A DNA stretch of 64,000 bases from Bacteroidota bacterium (lineage in GTDB: Bacteria; Bacteroidota; Bacteroidia; Bacteroidales; Bacteroidaceae): positions 1-64,000 of the forward strand of contig JAFABG010000004.1 of assembly GCA_023426145.1 (NCBI GenBank), read 5' to 3'. Within the stretch, counting starts at the first letter, position 1, and each line of letters starts with the position of its first letter. The notes under the pieces are model-generated. The model worked only from the letters and a program-made list of their open reading frames with translations, ran no database searches and was not told the DNA's origin. Made by a program: the position numbers and the translations under genes. Below, piece by piece: positions 31,387 through 40,100 of the stretch.

Positions 31387-34300
31387 TTATTTTACTTTAT
31401 TCTTTAACATCTTAAAATATAATAAAGGCACTACTACTAGAGTAAGCATGGTAGAAGTTAGGGTTCCTCCCATTAAAGAGATGGCTAGTCCTTGGAAAAT
31501 AGGATCAAACAACATAACTATGGCTCCAAGTACTACACCTCCGGCTGTAAGAATGATAGGAGTAGTACGTACAGCTCCGGCTTCGATAACAGCTTGCTTC
31601 AATGGAATGCCGTCTTTCAAACGTATATCAATGAAGTCAATTAATAACACCGAATTTCGTACCATTATACCTGCTAGCGCAATAAAACCGATCATAGAAG
31701 GAGCACTAAAATAAGCCCCCATAACCCAGTGACCTAGAACAATTCCAATGAGAGACAGAGGAATGGCAGCTAGCTGCACAAGGGGAGTGATAAAGTTTTG
31801 GAACCAACCTACAATGAGCATATAAATGATGATCAAAACAAATAGGAATGCTAAACCAAGGTCACGAAATACCTCGTAAGTGATTTTCCATTCACCATCC
31901 CACTTGATTGAAAAATTGTCTTCCTTCTCTGGTTGTGCACTATATTCTTCGTTGAGCGTATATCCTTCGGGCAACTTAATTTTAGCTAGTTGTTTAGAAG
32001 CATCCATCATAGCATAAACAGGACTTTCAAGTTCACCTGCTACTTCAGCTAGCACATAAACAACTCGTTTCTGATTTTTCCGATAGATACTTTTGGCTTT
32101 CTCTCCTTCTTTAACATTTACTAAGTTGCCTATCTGTGTAGTCGTTCCACGAGGACTGACTACATTGAGACTCATCACTTCGTTGATGTTCGATTTTTGT
32201 TCTTCTGGAAGCTGGAGCATTATGCCCACTTGATTGACAGTTGATGGCTGGTGGAGGACACCTACAGGTAGCCCTGATAAAGCACCACGCATATTTTGCA
32301 CAATCTGTCCACTAGGGATACCTTGCTTCATGGCTTTGTCTTTATCTACCTCAAACTTATATTCGGTTTGATTACTTTCAACCGTCCAATCAACATCTAC
32401 TACATTATCTGTTTTGGACAGAATTGCTTTAACCTTTTCACCAATTTCAATCTGCTTGTTGTAATCAGGACCATAAATCTCAGCTACCACTGTTGACATA
32501 ACCGGAGGACCGGGAGGAACTTCTACGACTTTCACATTCGCTCCATATCTTTTCCCGATTTTTTGCAAACTGGCGCGCATAGCTCTAGCTATGTCATGAC
32601 TTTGTTCGCTACGTTCTCCTTTATCAATCAGATTCACTTGTATATCGGCAACATTATCACCTCGGCGTAAGTCATAGTGACGAACCAACCCATTAAAACT
32701 GATAGGAGCAGATGTGCCGACATAAATCTGATAGTTTGTCACCATGTTTTGCTGGCTGATGTAGGCACCTAACTCTTGAGTGACGGCTGATGTACGCTCT
32801 AATGTTGTACCTTCGGGCATGTCGACTACTACCTGGAACTCATTTTTATTATCAAATGGAAGCATCTTTACAGGCACTGATTTTGTATAGAATAAAACCA
32901 ACGAACCTAATAAAATTACTGTCAATCCTATCATGAAACTCCAGCGTTTTTTCCGACTTTCAAGGAAAGGAGTTGTGATGGCTGAGTATACTTTATATAT
33001 ACGGGTCTTATGCACGTCAGAACTGTCTTCATCCACCTTTGCTTCTTCATTCTCATCACTATCGTTTTTCCCTTTGTGTCGTAAAAACAAATACCCAAAA
33101 TAAGGAGTAAGAGTTAGTGCTAGCAGTAAAGAGAAGATCATAGCTATAGATGATCCAATGGGCATCGGACTCATATAAGGTCCCATCATTCCAGATACGA
33201 AAGCCATTGGTAATACCGCAGCTATAACTGTTAATGTGGCCAATATGGTTGGATTTCCCACTTCATTGATAGCATAGAGTGCAGCTTGCATCGGCGGAAG
33301 TTTCTTCATTTTGAAGTGTCGGTACATGTTTTCTGCAATGATAATCGAGTCGTCGGTTACAATACCAGTTACAAAGACTAATGCAAACAGTGTGATGCGG
33401 TTTAGCGTGTAACCAAGAAAGTAGTAGGCGAAGAGAGTCAGTGCAAAGGTGATAGGTACGGAAAGGAAAACGACTAAACCGCCGCGCCATCCCATGGCCG
33501 CCATAACAAAGAGGGTTACGATGAGAATGGCAATCGTGAGGTGCCAAAGTAATTCTGAAACCTTGTGTGAAGCTGTAAGGCCATAATTTCTAGTTACCTC
33601 TACATTAAGATCATTGGTGATCAGATCTTTTTTTAAATGATCTACTCTATTAATTAGAATGTCGGCAAGTTTCATGGCATCTGCCCCCTTCTTCTTGGCA
33701 ATAGAAACAGTAACAGCAGCATATTCGTCAGGATTCTTTCCGAATTCTTTTGGACTGGCAGCCCCATATCCAAAGGATACGTAAGTGTCAGGTAACTTTG
33801 GACCGTCATCTACAGTAGCAACTTGATATAGGTATACAGGTTGTCCATTATTTGTTCCTACAATCGTGTTTTTGACTTCTTCTACATTGGCGAAGAAATT
33901 ACCCGTTTGTACAGAATATACAGCATCACCCGTAATGATGTTACCACTTTCCATCTGTGCGTTATTCGCTGATAGAGACTGAGAGATGATTCCGAAATCA
34001 ATCTTACTTTCAGCCATCTTGTCTTTGTCGAGCCATACATTCACTTGGCGATTTTGTCCTCCTATAATTTTGACTTGAGCCACATCTGGCGTTTTCTTGA
34101 GTTCGTTAGCCAATACTTCTGCCACTTGTCTAATTTGGTAACTTCCCATCTTGTCACTCCATAAAGTGAACGAAAGAACAGGTACGTCATCTATGGAGCG
34201 CGATTTCACTAAAGGCATCGTTACTCCTTGAGGCATCTGATCCATATTTTTCATTAGTTCGTTGTATAACTTAACTAACGAACGTTCTACATCTTCTCCA

Positions 34301-34605
34301 ACATAGAATTGAACGGTTAGCATAGCCATGCCATTCATGGATGTAGAATACACATCTTCTACTCCTTTAATATTAGAGACGATCTTTTCGATAGGTTGCA
34401 CAACTGTACTTTCCATTTCACTGGGGCTTGCTCCAGGATATCCAATCATAATATCCGCCATCGGCACCTCTATTTGAGGCTCTTCTTCGCGCGGAATATA
34501 GTAGATACTGAATACGCCGAGCAGCATAAAAGCAATCATCAGCAGAATACTCAGCTTTGATTTGATAAATGCTTTTGCTATTTTTCCTGATATTCCTTGT
34601 TCCAT
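31387..34605 (-). CDS. RND efflux pump inner-membrane subunit
   Basis: The 1072-aa protein is a full-length RND permease: N-terminal TM1 (ILLMIAFMLLGVFSIYYIPREEEPQIEVP), two large periplasmic loops, and the TM4 proton-relay pair in VTGIVTDDSIIIAENMYRHF. GRGG-like and FP-rich signatures of the second half are also present (APSMIGFIALAGIMVRNSVLLIDFID). The REEEPQIEVP start is typical of HAE2/HAE1-like Bacteroidota pumps rather than the metal-specific CzcA branch. It is encoded behind the adaptor and TolC genes, so the complete tripartite pump is present. The substrate is unknown. Confidence 0.95.
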   Translation of the reverse strand: MEQGISGKIAKAFIKSKLSILLMIAFMLLGVFSIYYIPREEEPQIEVPMADIMIGYPGASPSEMESTVVQPIEKIVSNIKGVEDVYSTSMNGMAMLTVQFYVGEDVERSLVKLYNELMKNMDQMPQGVTMPLVKSRSIDDVPVLSFTLWSDKMGSYQIRQVAEVLANELKKTPDVAQVKIIGGQNRQVNVWLDKDKMAESKIDFGIISQSLSANNAQMESGNIITGDAVYSVQTGNFFANVEEVKNTIVGTNNGQPVYLYQVATVDDGPKLPDTYVSFGYGAASPKEFGKNPDEYAAVTVSIAKKKGADAMKLADILINRVDHLKKDLITNDLNVEVTRNYGLTASHKVSELLWHLTIAILIVTLFVMAAMGWRGGLVVFLSVPITFALTLFAYYFLGYTLNRITLFALVFVTGIVTDDSIIIAENMYRHFKMKKLPPMQAALYAINEVGNPTILATLTVIAAVLPMAFVSGMMGPYMSPMPIGSSIAMIFSLLLALTLTPYFGYLFLRHKGKNDSDENEEAKVDEDSSDVHKTRIYKVYSAITTPFLESRKKRWSFMIGLTVILLGSLVLFYTKSVPVKMLPFDNKNEFQVVVDMPEGTTLERTSAVTQELGAYISQQNMVTNYQIYVGTSAPISFNGLVRHYDLRRGDNVADIQVNLIDKGERSEQSHDIARAMRASLQKIGKRYGANVKVVEVPPGPPVMSTVVAEIYGPDYNKQIEIGEKVKAILSKTDNVVDVDWTVESNQTEYKFEVDKDKAMKQGIPSGQIVQNMRGALSGLPVGVLHQPSTVNQVGIMLQLPEEQKSNINEVMSLNVVSPRGTTTQIGNLVNVKEGEKAKSIYRKNQKRVVYVLAEVAGELESPVYAMMDASKQLAKIKLPEGYTLNEEYSAQPEKEDNFSIKWDGEWKITYEVFRDLGLAFLFVLIIIYMLIVGWFQNFITPLVQLAAIPLSLIGIVLGHWVMGAYFSAPSMIGFIALAGIMVRNSVLLIDFIDIRLKDGIPLKQAVIEAGAVRTTPIILTAGGVVLGAIVMLFDPIFQGLAISLMGGTLTSTMLTLVVVPLLYFKMLKNKVK

Positions 34606-34615
34606 AATCGTGCAA

Positions 34616-35698
34616 TTAGTTTAGTAGGGTTATTTTCATTCCATTGTGCAACTTACTGTCGGTTTGGCGAATGACTCTATCTTCTGCATTCAGGCCTGAA
34701 AGCACTTCAACTTGTGTGCCTACTTCTTTACCTAGTCTTACCCATCGCAGCATAGCATCATTATCGGGTGTGGCAACATAGACGCCCGTCAGTTGATCAC
34801 GTTTTACGATCGAAGAAGTGTTCACCCAAATGCTTTTCACTCCTTTACCATTTGTTTTGCCCGGAATGAAAATACTTGCATACATGCCTGAACGAAGATT
34901 TTCTTTTTCTTTTGGGTCTATGGCAATCTTTATTCCATACTGCCCGCCGTTTAGAGCCGAAGATGAACTCAGTTCACTCACTTTTCCGTTCATTTGTTTG
35001 CCAAGCGATTTGATTTCAACTTTAACAGAATCTCCTACTTTTATTTCCGAAACGTAGTTTTCTGGCACTGATGCTTTGATGTCAAGTTCTCCTAATTGAT
35101 CAATGCTTAGCAAAGGCATACCCGGGTTTGCTGTACTTCCTTCATCAATCATTCGTTGGGTGACTGTGCCTGAAAATGGTGCTCGAATATTAGTGTAAGT
35201 TAGCATTGCGTTGACCTCATTCAATGTTTGTCGAGCCATTTGGAGCTTTGCTTTAATTGACGTTTGGTTAAGTTCCATATTTTCCAGCTCTTTATCAGAT
35301 ACACTATTTTGAGAATGGAGTGTTTTATAGCGTTCATAATCTCTTCGTGCATTTTTGAAAGCTGCTTCTGCTTCAGTAACCATAGCTTCTGCTTGTGCTT
35401 TCTTTGCTTTTAGGTCGTCACTATTGATCACCATTAACAATTGGCCTTTTTTTACAGGATCACCCTGTTTTACATATATTTTGTCTACAAATCCCATCAT
35501 GCGTGTACTAATCATAGCGGTTTGTTTGGCAGAAGCCATTCCACTAATGAATATGCCATTATCTTGTACAACAGTTGGTAAATAGGTTTCCACGCGAACA
35601 GCGCTGACTGTCGTATTTTTGCTTTCTCCCGATGAACAAGCAGAGAAAGTAGCGGCTATGGTAATGCCTAGTAACAGAGTTTTAATGTTTGTTGTCAT
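34616..35698 (-). CDS. RND efflux periplasmic adaptor (MFP) lipoprotein
   Basis: The 360-aa protein has a lipoprotein signal (ATFSACSSGES, lipobox Cys near residue 21) and the adaptor layout. Its first lipoyl half is MISTRMMGFVDKIYVKQGDPVKKGQLLMVINSDD. An alpha-hairpin (AEAMVTEAEAAFKNARRDYERYKTL...) and the second lipoyl half (NIRAPFSGTVTQRMIDEGSTANPGMPLLSI) follow, then beta-barrel and membrane-proximal domains. It bridges the TolC-type channel and the RND pump, whose gene starts 10 bp downstream. Confidence 0.95.
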   Translation of the reverse strand: MTTNIKTLLLGITIAATFSACSSGESKNTTVSAVRVETYLPTVVQDNGIFISGMASAKQTAMISTRMMGFVDKIYVKQGDPVKKGQLLMVINSDDLKAKKAQAEAMVTEAEAAFKNARRDYERYKTLHSQNSVSDKELENMELNQTSIKAKLQMARQTLNEVNAMLTYTNIRAPFSGTVTQRMIDEGSTANPGMPLLSIDQLGELDIKASVPENYVSEIKVGDSVKVEIKSLGKQMNGKVSELSSSSALNGGQYGIKIAIDPKEKENLRSGMYASIFIPGKTNGKGVKSIWVNTSSIVKRDQLTGVYVATPDNDAMLRWVRLGKEVGTQVEVLSGLNAEDRVIRQTDSKLHNGMKITLLN

Positions 35699-35710
35699 AG
35701 CGATTTTATC

Positions 35711-37039
35711 TTATTTGATTGAAGTGAGTAACTCTTGATAATATATTGTGATGTTGTATGACATCACAGTTTGTGCAAGCAGTAATTTCTGCTGAGAAAG
35801 TTGGGCTTGCGCAGATAGTAGATCGGTGGTGCTGATTAAGCCTGCTTGGTAGCGGTTATTAATTATACGTAGTGCTTCAGCAGCTTGGTCAACGCTAGTC
35901 TGTTGTTTACGAATCTCAAAATTCAAGTCTTGAAGATCACGAGCGGTTTTGTTCATTTCTAAACGGCTTTTATCCATATACTGGTCGAGTTCTAGTTTCA
36001 TCCTAGTACGTTGGAAATTAGCCGAACGGAATTTACTTCGATTTTGATTACCCGAGAAAATGGTCCAACTTAGACTGATTCCTGCTATATAAGAATCTTC
36101 TTTGAAACGGAAGATTTTGGCATCATTAAATTGATAGCTCCCAAAAGCATTTATCTTTGGAAGGAAATTCATTATTGAAGATTTAACCATGGCATTAGAT
36201 GCCTCCCACGCTTTTCTTAAAGCAAGTACGTCTGCCCGTAAGGGAGAAAATACAGGATAAAGATCAGTGGACTGTTCTTTCTGAGTTAGAGAATCTGTTA
36301 GAAAGGGTTTGCCATTTTGGTTTTGCTCAATGCTCATTAATAACTTTAATCCGTCAGAAGCATTGGATATATTACTTTTGGCTTTATTTAATGCACTCTC
36401 AACAGTGTTGACTTGAACCTGGGCATTTAGAACGTCCGACTTTTGAACCAATCCTTGTTGATAGAAATTCTGTACAGACTGATAGATTTGCTTTACGTCT
36501 GATAAGGTGGACTCTAATACATTGCGCGCTTGATAGGCAAACTGAAGTTGGGTATAAGCTTTTTGTATTTCAAAAACAATATAGTCTTTAGTGTACTGAG
36601 CCTTATACTTATAAACCTCCTCTTGAAGTTTGGCACCCTTACGAGCAAATATTTGGTCGAGGTTGAATATTGGCATTCGGATGTCGACACTTGCACCATA
36701 ATTTTGACTGGCTCCCGGATTGTTTAATCTAGCCGGATCAAAATCCTGAGCAGTAACACTGCTTTGTTGGAGTAAAAATCCAAAAGCGTTCAGCGGATTG
36801 TTAGTTGTAACGGCTTGATAGCCTACTGATAATTGAGGCAAAAATATGGCATCTGTCTGATGAAAATTAGCATTGGCAATTTTGCGTTCAAGATCTGCCA
36901 TCCGTATGTTCTTGTTGTTCTGAATAGCCATTTCTACTGCTTCAGTCATAGGCAAATAGATACTTGTTTGCGCTTTGAGGGAGAAAGAGGCAGTCAGAAC
37001 ACCAACAATCGTAATCAGCTTTTTATGTTTAAGATTCAT
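35711..37039 (-). CDS. TolC-family outer-membrane efflux protein
   Basis: The start is set at the ATG giving MNLKHKKLITIVGVLTASFSLKAQ, a clean signal peptide (442 aa); the frame extends 14 codons further through the promoter area. Two OEP repeats are present, each with long helices (MAIQNNKNIRMADLERKIANANF...; EMNKTARDLQDLNFEIRKQQTSVDQAAEALRIINNRYQAGLISTTDLLSAQAQL). It forms the outer-membrane exit duct of the pump. A separate promoter with a MarR-type palindrome precedes it. Confidence 0.94.
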   Translation of the reverse strand: MNLKHKKLITIVGVLTASFSLKAQTSIYLPMTEAVEMAIQNNKNIRMADLERKIANANFHQTDAIFLPQLSVGYQAVTTNNPLNAFGFLLQQSSVTAQDFDPARLNNPGASQNYGASVDIRMPIFNLDQIFARKGAKLQEEVYKYKAQYTKDYIVFEIQKAYTQLQFAYQARNVLESTLSDVKQIYQSVQNFYQQGLVQKSDVLNAQVQVNTVESALNKAKSNISNASDGLKLLMSIEQNQNGKPFLTDSLTQKEQSTDLYPVFSPLRADVLALRKAWEASNAMVKSSIMNFLPKINAFGSYQFNDAKIFRFKEDSYIAGISLSWTIFSGNQNRSKFRSANFQRTRMKLELDQYMDKSRLEMNKTARDLQDLNFEIRKQQTSVDQAAEALRIINNRYQAGLISTTDLLSAQAQLSQQKLLLAQTVMSYNITIYYQELLTSIK

Positions 37040-37069
37040 TTTAGTAGACTTTGTTTTTATGTTTATTTT

Positions 37070-37102
37070 CAAAGATTTCACTCGTTTTTATTTATTTTCA
37101 AG
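37070..37102 (-). promoter_or_regulatory. Putative internal promoter before the TolC gene
   Basis: Minus strand -33 CTTG (37099-37102), 21-bp spacer, -7 AATCTTTG (37070-37077). Both elements deviate by one base from consensus. A MarR-type palindrome lies 5 bp upstream. Confidence 0.5.
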
Positions 37103-37107
37103 AAAAT

Positions 37108-37120
37108 ATTCCTCTGGAAA
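37108..37120. promoter_or_regulatory. MarR operator candidate, copy 2
   Basis: ATTCCTCTGGAAA, matching the 5-3-5 palindrome seen at the marR promoter, in the gap between thioredoxin and the TolC gene. Confidence 0.6.
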
Positions 37121-37140
37121 ATAATAGGGTAAAAACAAGT

Positions 37141-37503
37141 CTATTTCTTGAGTAATACTTCCTCGATAGCCCGTTTAAATTCTGCCTTAGGCATTGCTCC
37201 AGTAGCCATTTGGGGTGCTCCGCTCATCGGAACAAACAAGAGAGAAGGAATGGAACGGATACCAAAAGCAGCAGATAAATCTTGTTCTTCTTCAGTATCT
37301 ATCTTATAAATGTAGATTTCATCACTATATTCTTCAGCTAGTTCTTCCAAAATAGGAGCAATCATTTTACAAGGTCCACACCAGTTTGCATAAAAGTCTA
37401 CAATAGCAGGCTTATCACCTAGATATTTCCATTCAGTAGGATTGGTTTCAAAATTCGCTACTCTTTTTAGAAATTCGTCTTTAGTTAAATGAATTGTTTT
37501 CAT
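37141..37503 (-). CDS. Thioredoxin
   Basis: The 120-aa protein is a cytoplasmic thioredoxin with the active site FYANWCGPCKMIAPIL (Cys42, Cys45), cis-Pro in IRSIPSLLFV, and no signal peptide. A short N-terminal extension (MKTIHLTKDEFLKRVANFETNPTEW) precedes the fold. It is the third gene of the minus-strand efflux operon, after two small Cys-containing membrane proteins, and may keep them or the MarR regulator reduced (inference). Confidence 0.95.
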   Translation of the reverse strand: MKTIHLTKDEFLKRVANFETNPTEWKYLGDKPAIVDFYANWCGPCKMIAPILEELAEEYSDEIYIYKIDTEEEQDLSAAFGIRSIPSLLFVPMSGAPQMATGAMPKAEFKRAIEEVLLKK

Positions 37504-37533
37504 ATGCTTATGAGTTTAATATTAATGGTTTAA

Positions 37534-37776
37534 TTATTTGTTTTTCCCGGGTTTATAGGACTCTATAACATCCTTGTAAACTTGTTTTTGATTGTTGTTG
37601 GTTGAACAGCCTGATGCTCCGCAGCAGGAGATATTAAAGATTGCTTGTATCAGGAATAAACCCGTAAACAAGAAAAAGAAATAATCTCTTGAAAGGATTG
37701 CATATGCTCCAAAGCCAACTGCTGTAAATAGGCGGAGAACACGAGGGAGATCCCAATTTTTTAATTTACTATTCAT
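37534..37776 (-). CDS. Small two-TM Cys-rich membrane protein
   Basis: The start at the internal ATG (MNSKLKNWDLPRVLRLFTAVGF, 80 aa) overlaps the stop of the upstream DUF6132 gene as ATGA, so translation is coupled. Two membrane segments are followed by FNISCCGASGCSTNN, a cluster of three cysteines, and a basic tail. It resembles DUF2892-like proteins. The cysteines could take part in thiol or metal chemistry at the inner membrane. Exact function unknown. Confidence 0.7.
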   Translation of the reverse strand: MNSKLKNWDLPRVLRLFTAVGFGAYAILSRDYFFFLFTGLFLIQAIFNISCCGASGCSTNNNQKQVYKDVIESYKPGKNK

Positions 37777-37976
37777 TTTTTTGAGTCTTTTTGAAATATG
37801 TTTAATAATAATCCGCCTATCATGCCTCCCCAAATTGAGCTATAAATAGGTGAGGAAGTAATTGGGCAAGTTCCACTTGAACAACCCACAAATTTCCAAT
37901 ATAGATAACCTCCTAATACACCAAGCACTATGCCCAATAAGGTAAGCCCATGTTTTTTTAATAGAATCTCTTTCAT
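37773..37976 (-). CDS. DUF6132-type small membrane protein
   Basis: The start is placed at the ATG giving MKEILLKKHGLTLLGIVLGVLGGYLYW (67 aa); an upstream ATG 7 codons earlier is possible. It has two membrane segments around the hallmark FVGCSSGTCPITSSPIYSSIWGGMIGGLL, whose CxxxxCPI motif defines the family. It heads the efflux operon, and two MarR-type palindromes lie in the 260 bp upstream. Members of this family often accompany thioredoxin and rhodanese-type genes. Confidence 0.8.
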   Translation of the reverse strand: MKEILLKKHGLTLLGIVLGVLGGYLYWKFVGCSSGTCPITSSPIYSSIWGGMIGGLLLNIFQKDSKK

Positions 37977-38018
37977 TTCATTATTCAGTTTATTCAATTA
38001 TTATTTGGATAGAACTAT

Positions 38019-38031
38019 TTTCCATTAGAAA
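38019..38031. promoter_or_regulatory. MarR operator candidate, copy 3
   Basis: TTTCCATTAGAAA, one mismatch from the TTTCCnnnGGAAA palindrome, 43 bp before the DUF6132 start. Confidence 0.5.
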
Positions 38032-38068
38032 ACAAATGAAAAGCGCAAATTGTTTTTGAAAAAACAAA

Positions 38069-38081
38069 ATTCCACAGGAAA
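38069..38081. promoter_or_regulatory. MarR operator candidate, copy 4
   Basis: ATTCCACAGGAAA, exactly 50 bp centre-to-centre from copy 3. As at marR, a minus-strand TTTG abuts the palindrome, which gives the shared 17-mer pattern TTTCCTGnGGAAwTTTG. A good -7 element is not evident at 19 bp. Confidence 0.6.
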
Positions 38082-38235
38082 ATATTTTAGATATAACTTT
38101 GATTAATATGTAATATGTTGTATATCAATGAATAATTATTTTCATTTTTATTGTTATATTCATAGGGTATTTCTGTTCTGAATGATCTTATAAATAGAAA
38201 CGGTATGATTTATGAACCAATAAAACTTAAGTAAG

Positions 38236-39492
38236 ATGAAAAAGTCAGTAATACTTTTAGTCGGGTGGCTATTCACTATGCTATGGTTAGGAAATTGTGT
38301 AATGTGCGCTCAGGATGCGGGTGATTATTTAACCATCGTGGGAATGGTGAAAGATAGTCATAATAAGAAGTCATTAGAGAATGTAAATGTATCAGTTCAG
38401 GGTACTAATGTGGGAACGGTGACCAATGCTGAAGGTAAATTCACATTGCGGGTGAATAAGAAAGAAGTAAACCGGGGTTTGAATATCACGCATGTGGGTT
38501 ATATGAATAATCATGTATCGGTGGAAAAGGATACACTGGCTAAATTGACTATATGGATGGTTCCGTATACTAACCGTTTGAATGAAGTGGTGGTATACGC
38601 TAATAATCCGCGCATAATAATAGAAAAAGCGTTAGAGAAGATTCCAGAGAATTATAGTGTAAACAGAAATAGACTTACCGGGTTCTATCGGGAAACAGTG
38701 CAAAAGGGACGTCGATACATTAGTGTTGCTGAGGCAGTTCTTGATGTTTCAAAAACCGCTTATACGGATAGGACAACATATTCGGATAAGTTGCAAGTGC
38801 TTAAAGGTCGTAGGTTACTCAGTCAGAAAGCGAGCGATACTCTTGCTGTGAAGGTGATGGGAGGACCAAATATCTCTATATTAATAGATGTAGTAAAAAA
38901 TAAGGAGGCCCTACTTGAACTTGAAGAACTGAATAATTATGAGTTTGCAATGGATGAATCAGTCTTAATTGATAACCAGATGCAATATGTGATCAATTTC
39001 CGTCCTAGGCTTCTTTTACCTTATGCATTGTTTTATGGGAAAATATATATTTCTCGAGATCATCTAGCATTTACTCGTATAGAAATGAATTTGGATATTG
39101 AAAATAAATCGAAAGCGATCGCAGCTATTCTTCACCAAAAACCGATTGGGTTAAGATTTAAACCTCAAGAACTTTCTTTCTTGGTCACATATAAAACTGT
39201 TGGTGGAAAGGTTTATCTGAACTATATCCGCAATGATATTCGTTTCAAATGTGATTGGAAGCGGAAACTCTTTTCAACAAGTTATGTGGTCACTTCTGAA
39301 ATGGTGGTGACAGACCGTAACGAAAATCCATCAGACAATATTCCTAGGAATAAGACTTTTACTTCTAATCAGATATTCTATGACAAGGTCGGAAATTACT
39401 GGAATCAAGATTTTTGGGGGAATTATAATATTATAGCTCCCACAGAGTCTTTGGAACATGCTGTAGATAAATTGAAGAAGCAATCGAACTAA
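38236..39492 (+). CDS. Secreted carboxypeptidase-regulatory-domain protein, paralogue A
   Basis: The 418-aa protein has a signal peptide (VILLVGWLFTMLWLGNCVMCAQ) and a CarboxypepD_reg-like domain (TIVGMVKDSHNKKSLENVNVSVQGTNVGTVTNAEGKFTL, residues about 32-115). A 300-residue beta-rich region follows with no TonB plug or barrel. That C-terminal region is paralogous to the protein at 40956: both share FYRE, the YKxxxGxxYxxxIRxDxxF pattern and IFxD...DFWxxxNxIxPxE at the end. It lies 50 bp upstream of the ECF sigma gene. It is probably periplasmic or attached to the outer membrane; function unknown. Confidence 0.75.
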   Translation: MKKSVILLVGWLFTMLWLGNCVMCAQDAGDYLTIVGMVKDSHNKKSLENVNVSVQGTNVGTVTNAEGKFTLRVNKKEVNRGLNITHVGYMNNHVSVEKDTLAKLTIWMVPYTNRLNEVVVYANNPRIIIEKALEKIPENYSVNRNRLTGFYRETVQKGRRYISVAEAVLDVSKTAYTDRTTYSDKLQVLKGRRLLSQKASDTLAVKVMGGPNISILIDVVKNKEALLELEELNNYEFAMDESVLIDNQMQYVINFRPRLLLPYALFYGKIYISRDHLAFTRIEMNLDIENKSKAIAAILHQKPIGLRFKPQELSFLVTYKTVGGKVYLNYIRNDIRFKCDWKRKLFSTSYVVTSEMVVTDRNENPSDNIPRNKTFTSNQIFYDKVGNYWNQDFWGNYNIIAPTESLEHAVDKLKKQSN

Positions 39493-39509
39493 ATATTGAA
39501 TTGTTTCCT

Positions 39510-39517
39510 TATATTTG
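39510..39517 (+). promoter_or_regulatory. Putative -7 element of the sigma/anti-sigma operon
   Basis: TATATTTG matches TAnnTTTG, 25 bp before the ECF sigma start. A -33 element is not clear. Confidence 0.4.
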
Positions 39518-39542
39518 GGAGTAATTATAAACTGACAAATGT

Positions 39543-40100
39543 ATGTTGAATGAACTGCTTATACCGGCAAAAATAAGAGCAGGTGATATCAAAGCGTTTG
39601 AAGAGCTATTTTACTATTATTATTCTCCACTTTGTTGGTATGCAGCAAGTATTACTGGGCGTATGGAGGTGGCTGAAGAAATAGTTGAAGAGTTGTTTTA
39701 CGTACTTTGGAGAGATCGGGAACAATTGCATATTTTTCAATCATTGAGAAGTTATCTGTATAGAGCGACTCGCAATCAATCTCTTCAGTTCTGTGAACAT
39801 GAAGAGATTAAGGATAGGCATAGGGAGGCTGTACTTTCTGGCGTCAATGCTCAAGTGAGCGAAACGACTGATGCACAACAGCAAATGGAGTACGAAGAAT
39901 TGCAGCATCTGATAAATCAAACGCTAGATCAATTGCCTGAACGAAGAAAGCAGATTTTTAAAATGCATCGCAGTCAAGGATTGAAATATGCAGAAATTGC
40001 TGAGTTACTCTCGCTCTCCGTTAAGACGGTAGAAGCGGAAATGACTAAAGCATTACGGACTTTGAAAAAGGGGATAGAAAATTATATTCAAATGAGATGA
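39543..40100 (+). CDS. ECF sigma factor (FecI-like)
   Basis: The 185-aa protein is an extracytoplasmic-function sigma factor: region 2 (DIKAFEELFYYYYSPLCWYAASITGRMEVAEEIVEELFYVLWRDR) and region 4 (LDQLPERRKQIFKMHRSQGLKYAEIAELLSLSVKTVEAEMTKALRTLKKG). It matches the Bacteroidetes group usually paired with FecR anti-sigma factors at SusC-type receptors. Its stop overlaps the start of the FecR gene (ATGA), so they are translationally coupled. No SusC receptor follows, unlike the usual arrangement. Confidence 0.93.
   Translation: MLNELLIPAKIRAGDIKAFEELFYYYYSPLCWYAASITGRMEVAEEIVEELFYVLWRDREQLHIFQSLRSYLYRATRNQSLQFCEHEEIKDRHREAVLSGVNAQVSETTDAQQQMEYEELQHLINQTLDQLPERRKQIFKMHRSQGLKYAEIAELLSLSVKTVEAEMTKALRTLKKGIENYIQMR

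Noticed and set aside
38236..39492. Truncated SusC/TonB receptor pseudogene
   Set aside because: Although it starts with a carboxypeptidase-regulatory domain, the remainder is an intact region shared with the protein at 40956, so it is a full-length family member.
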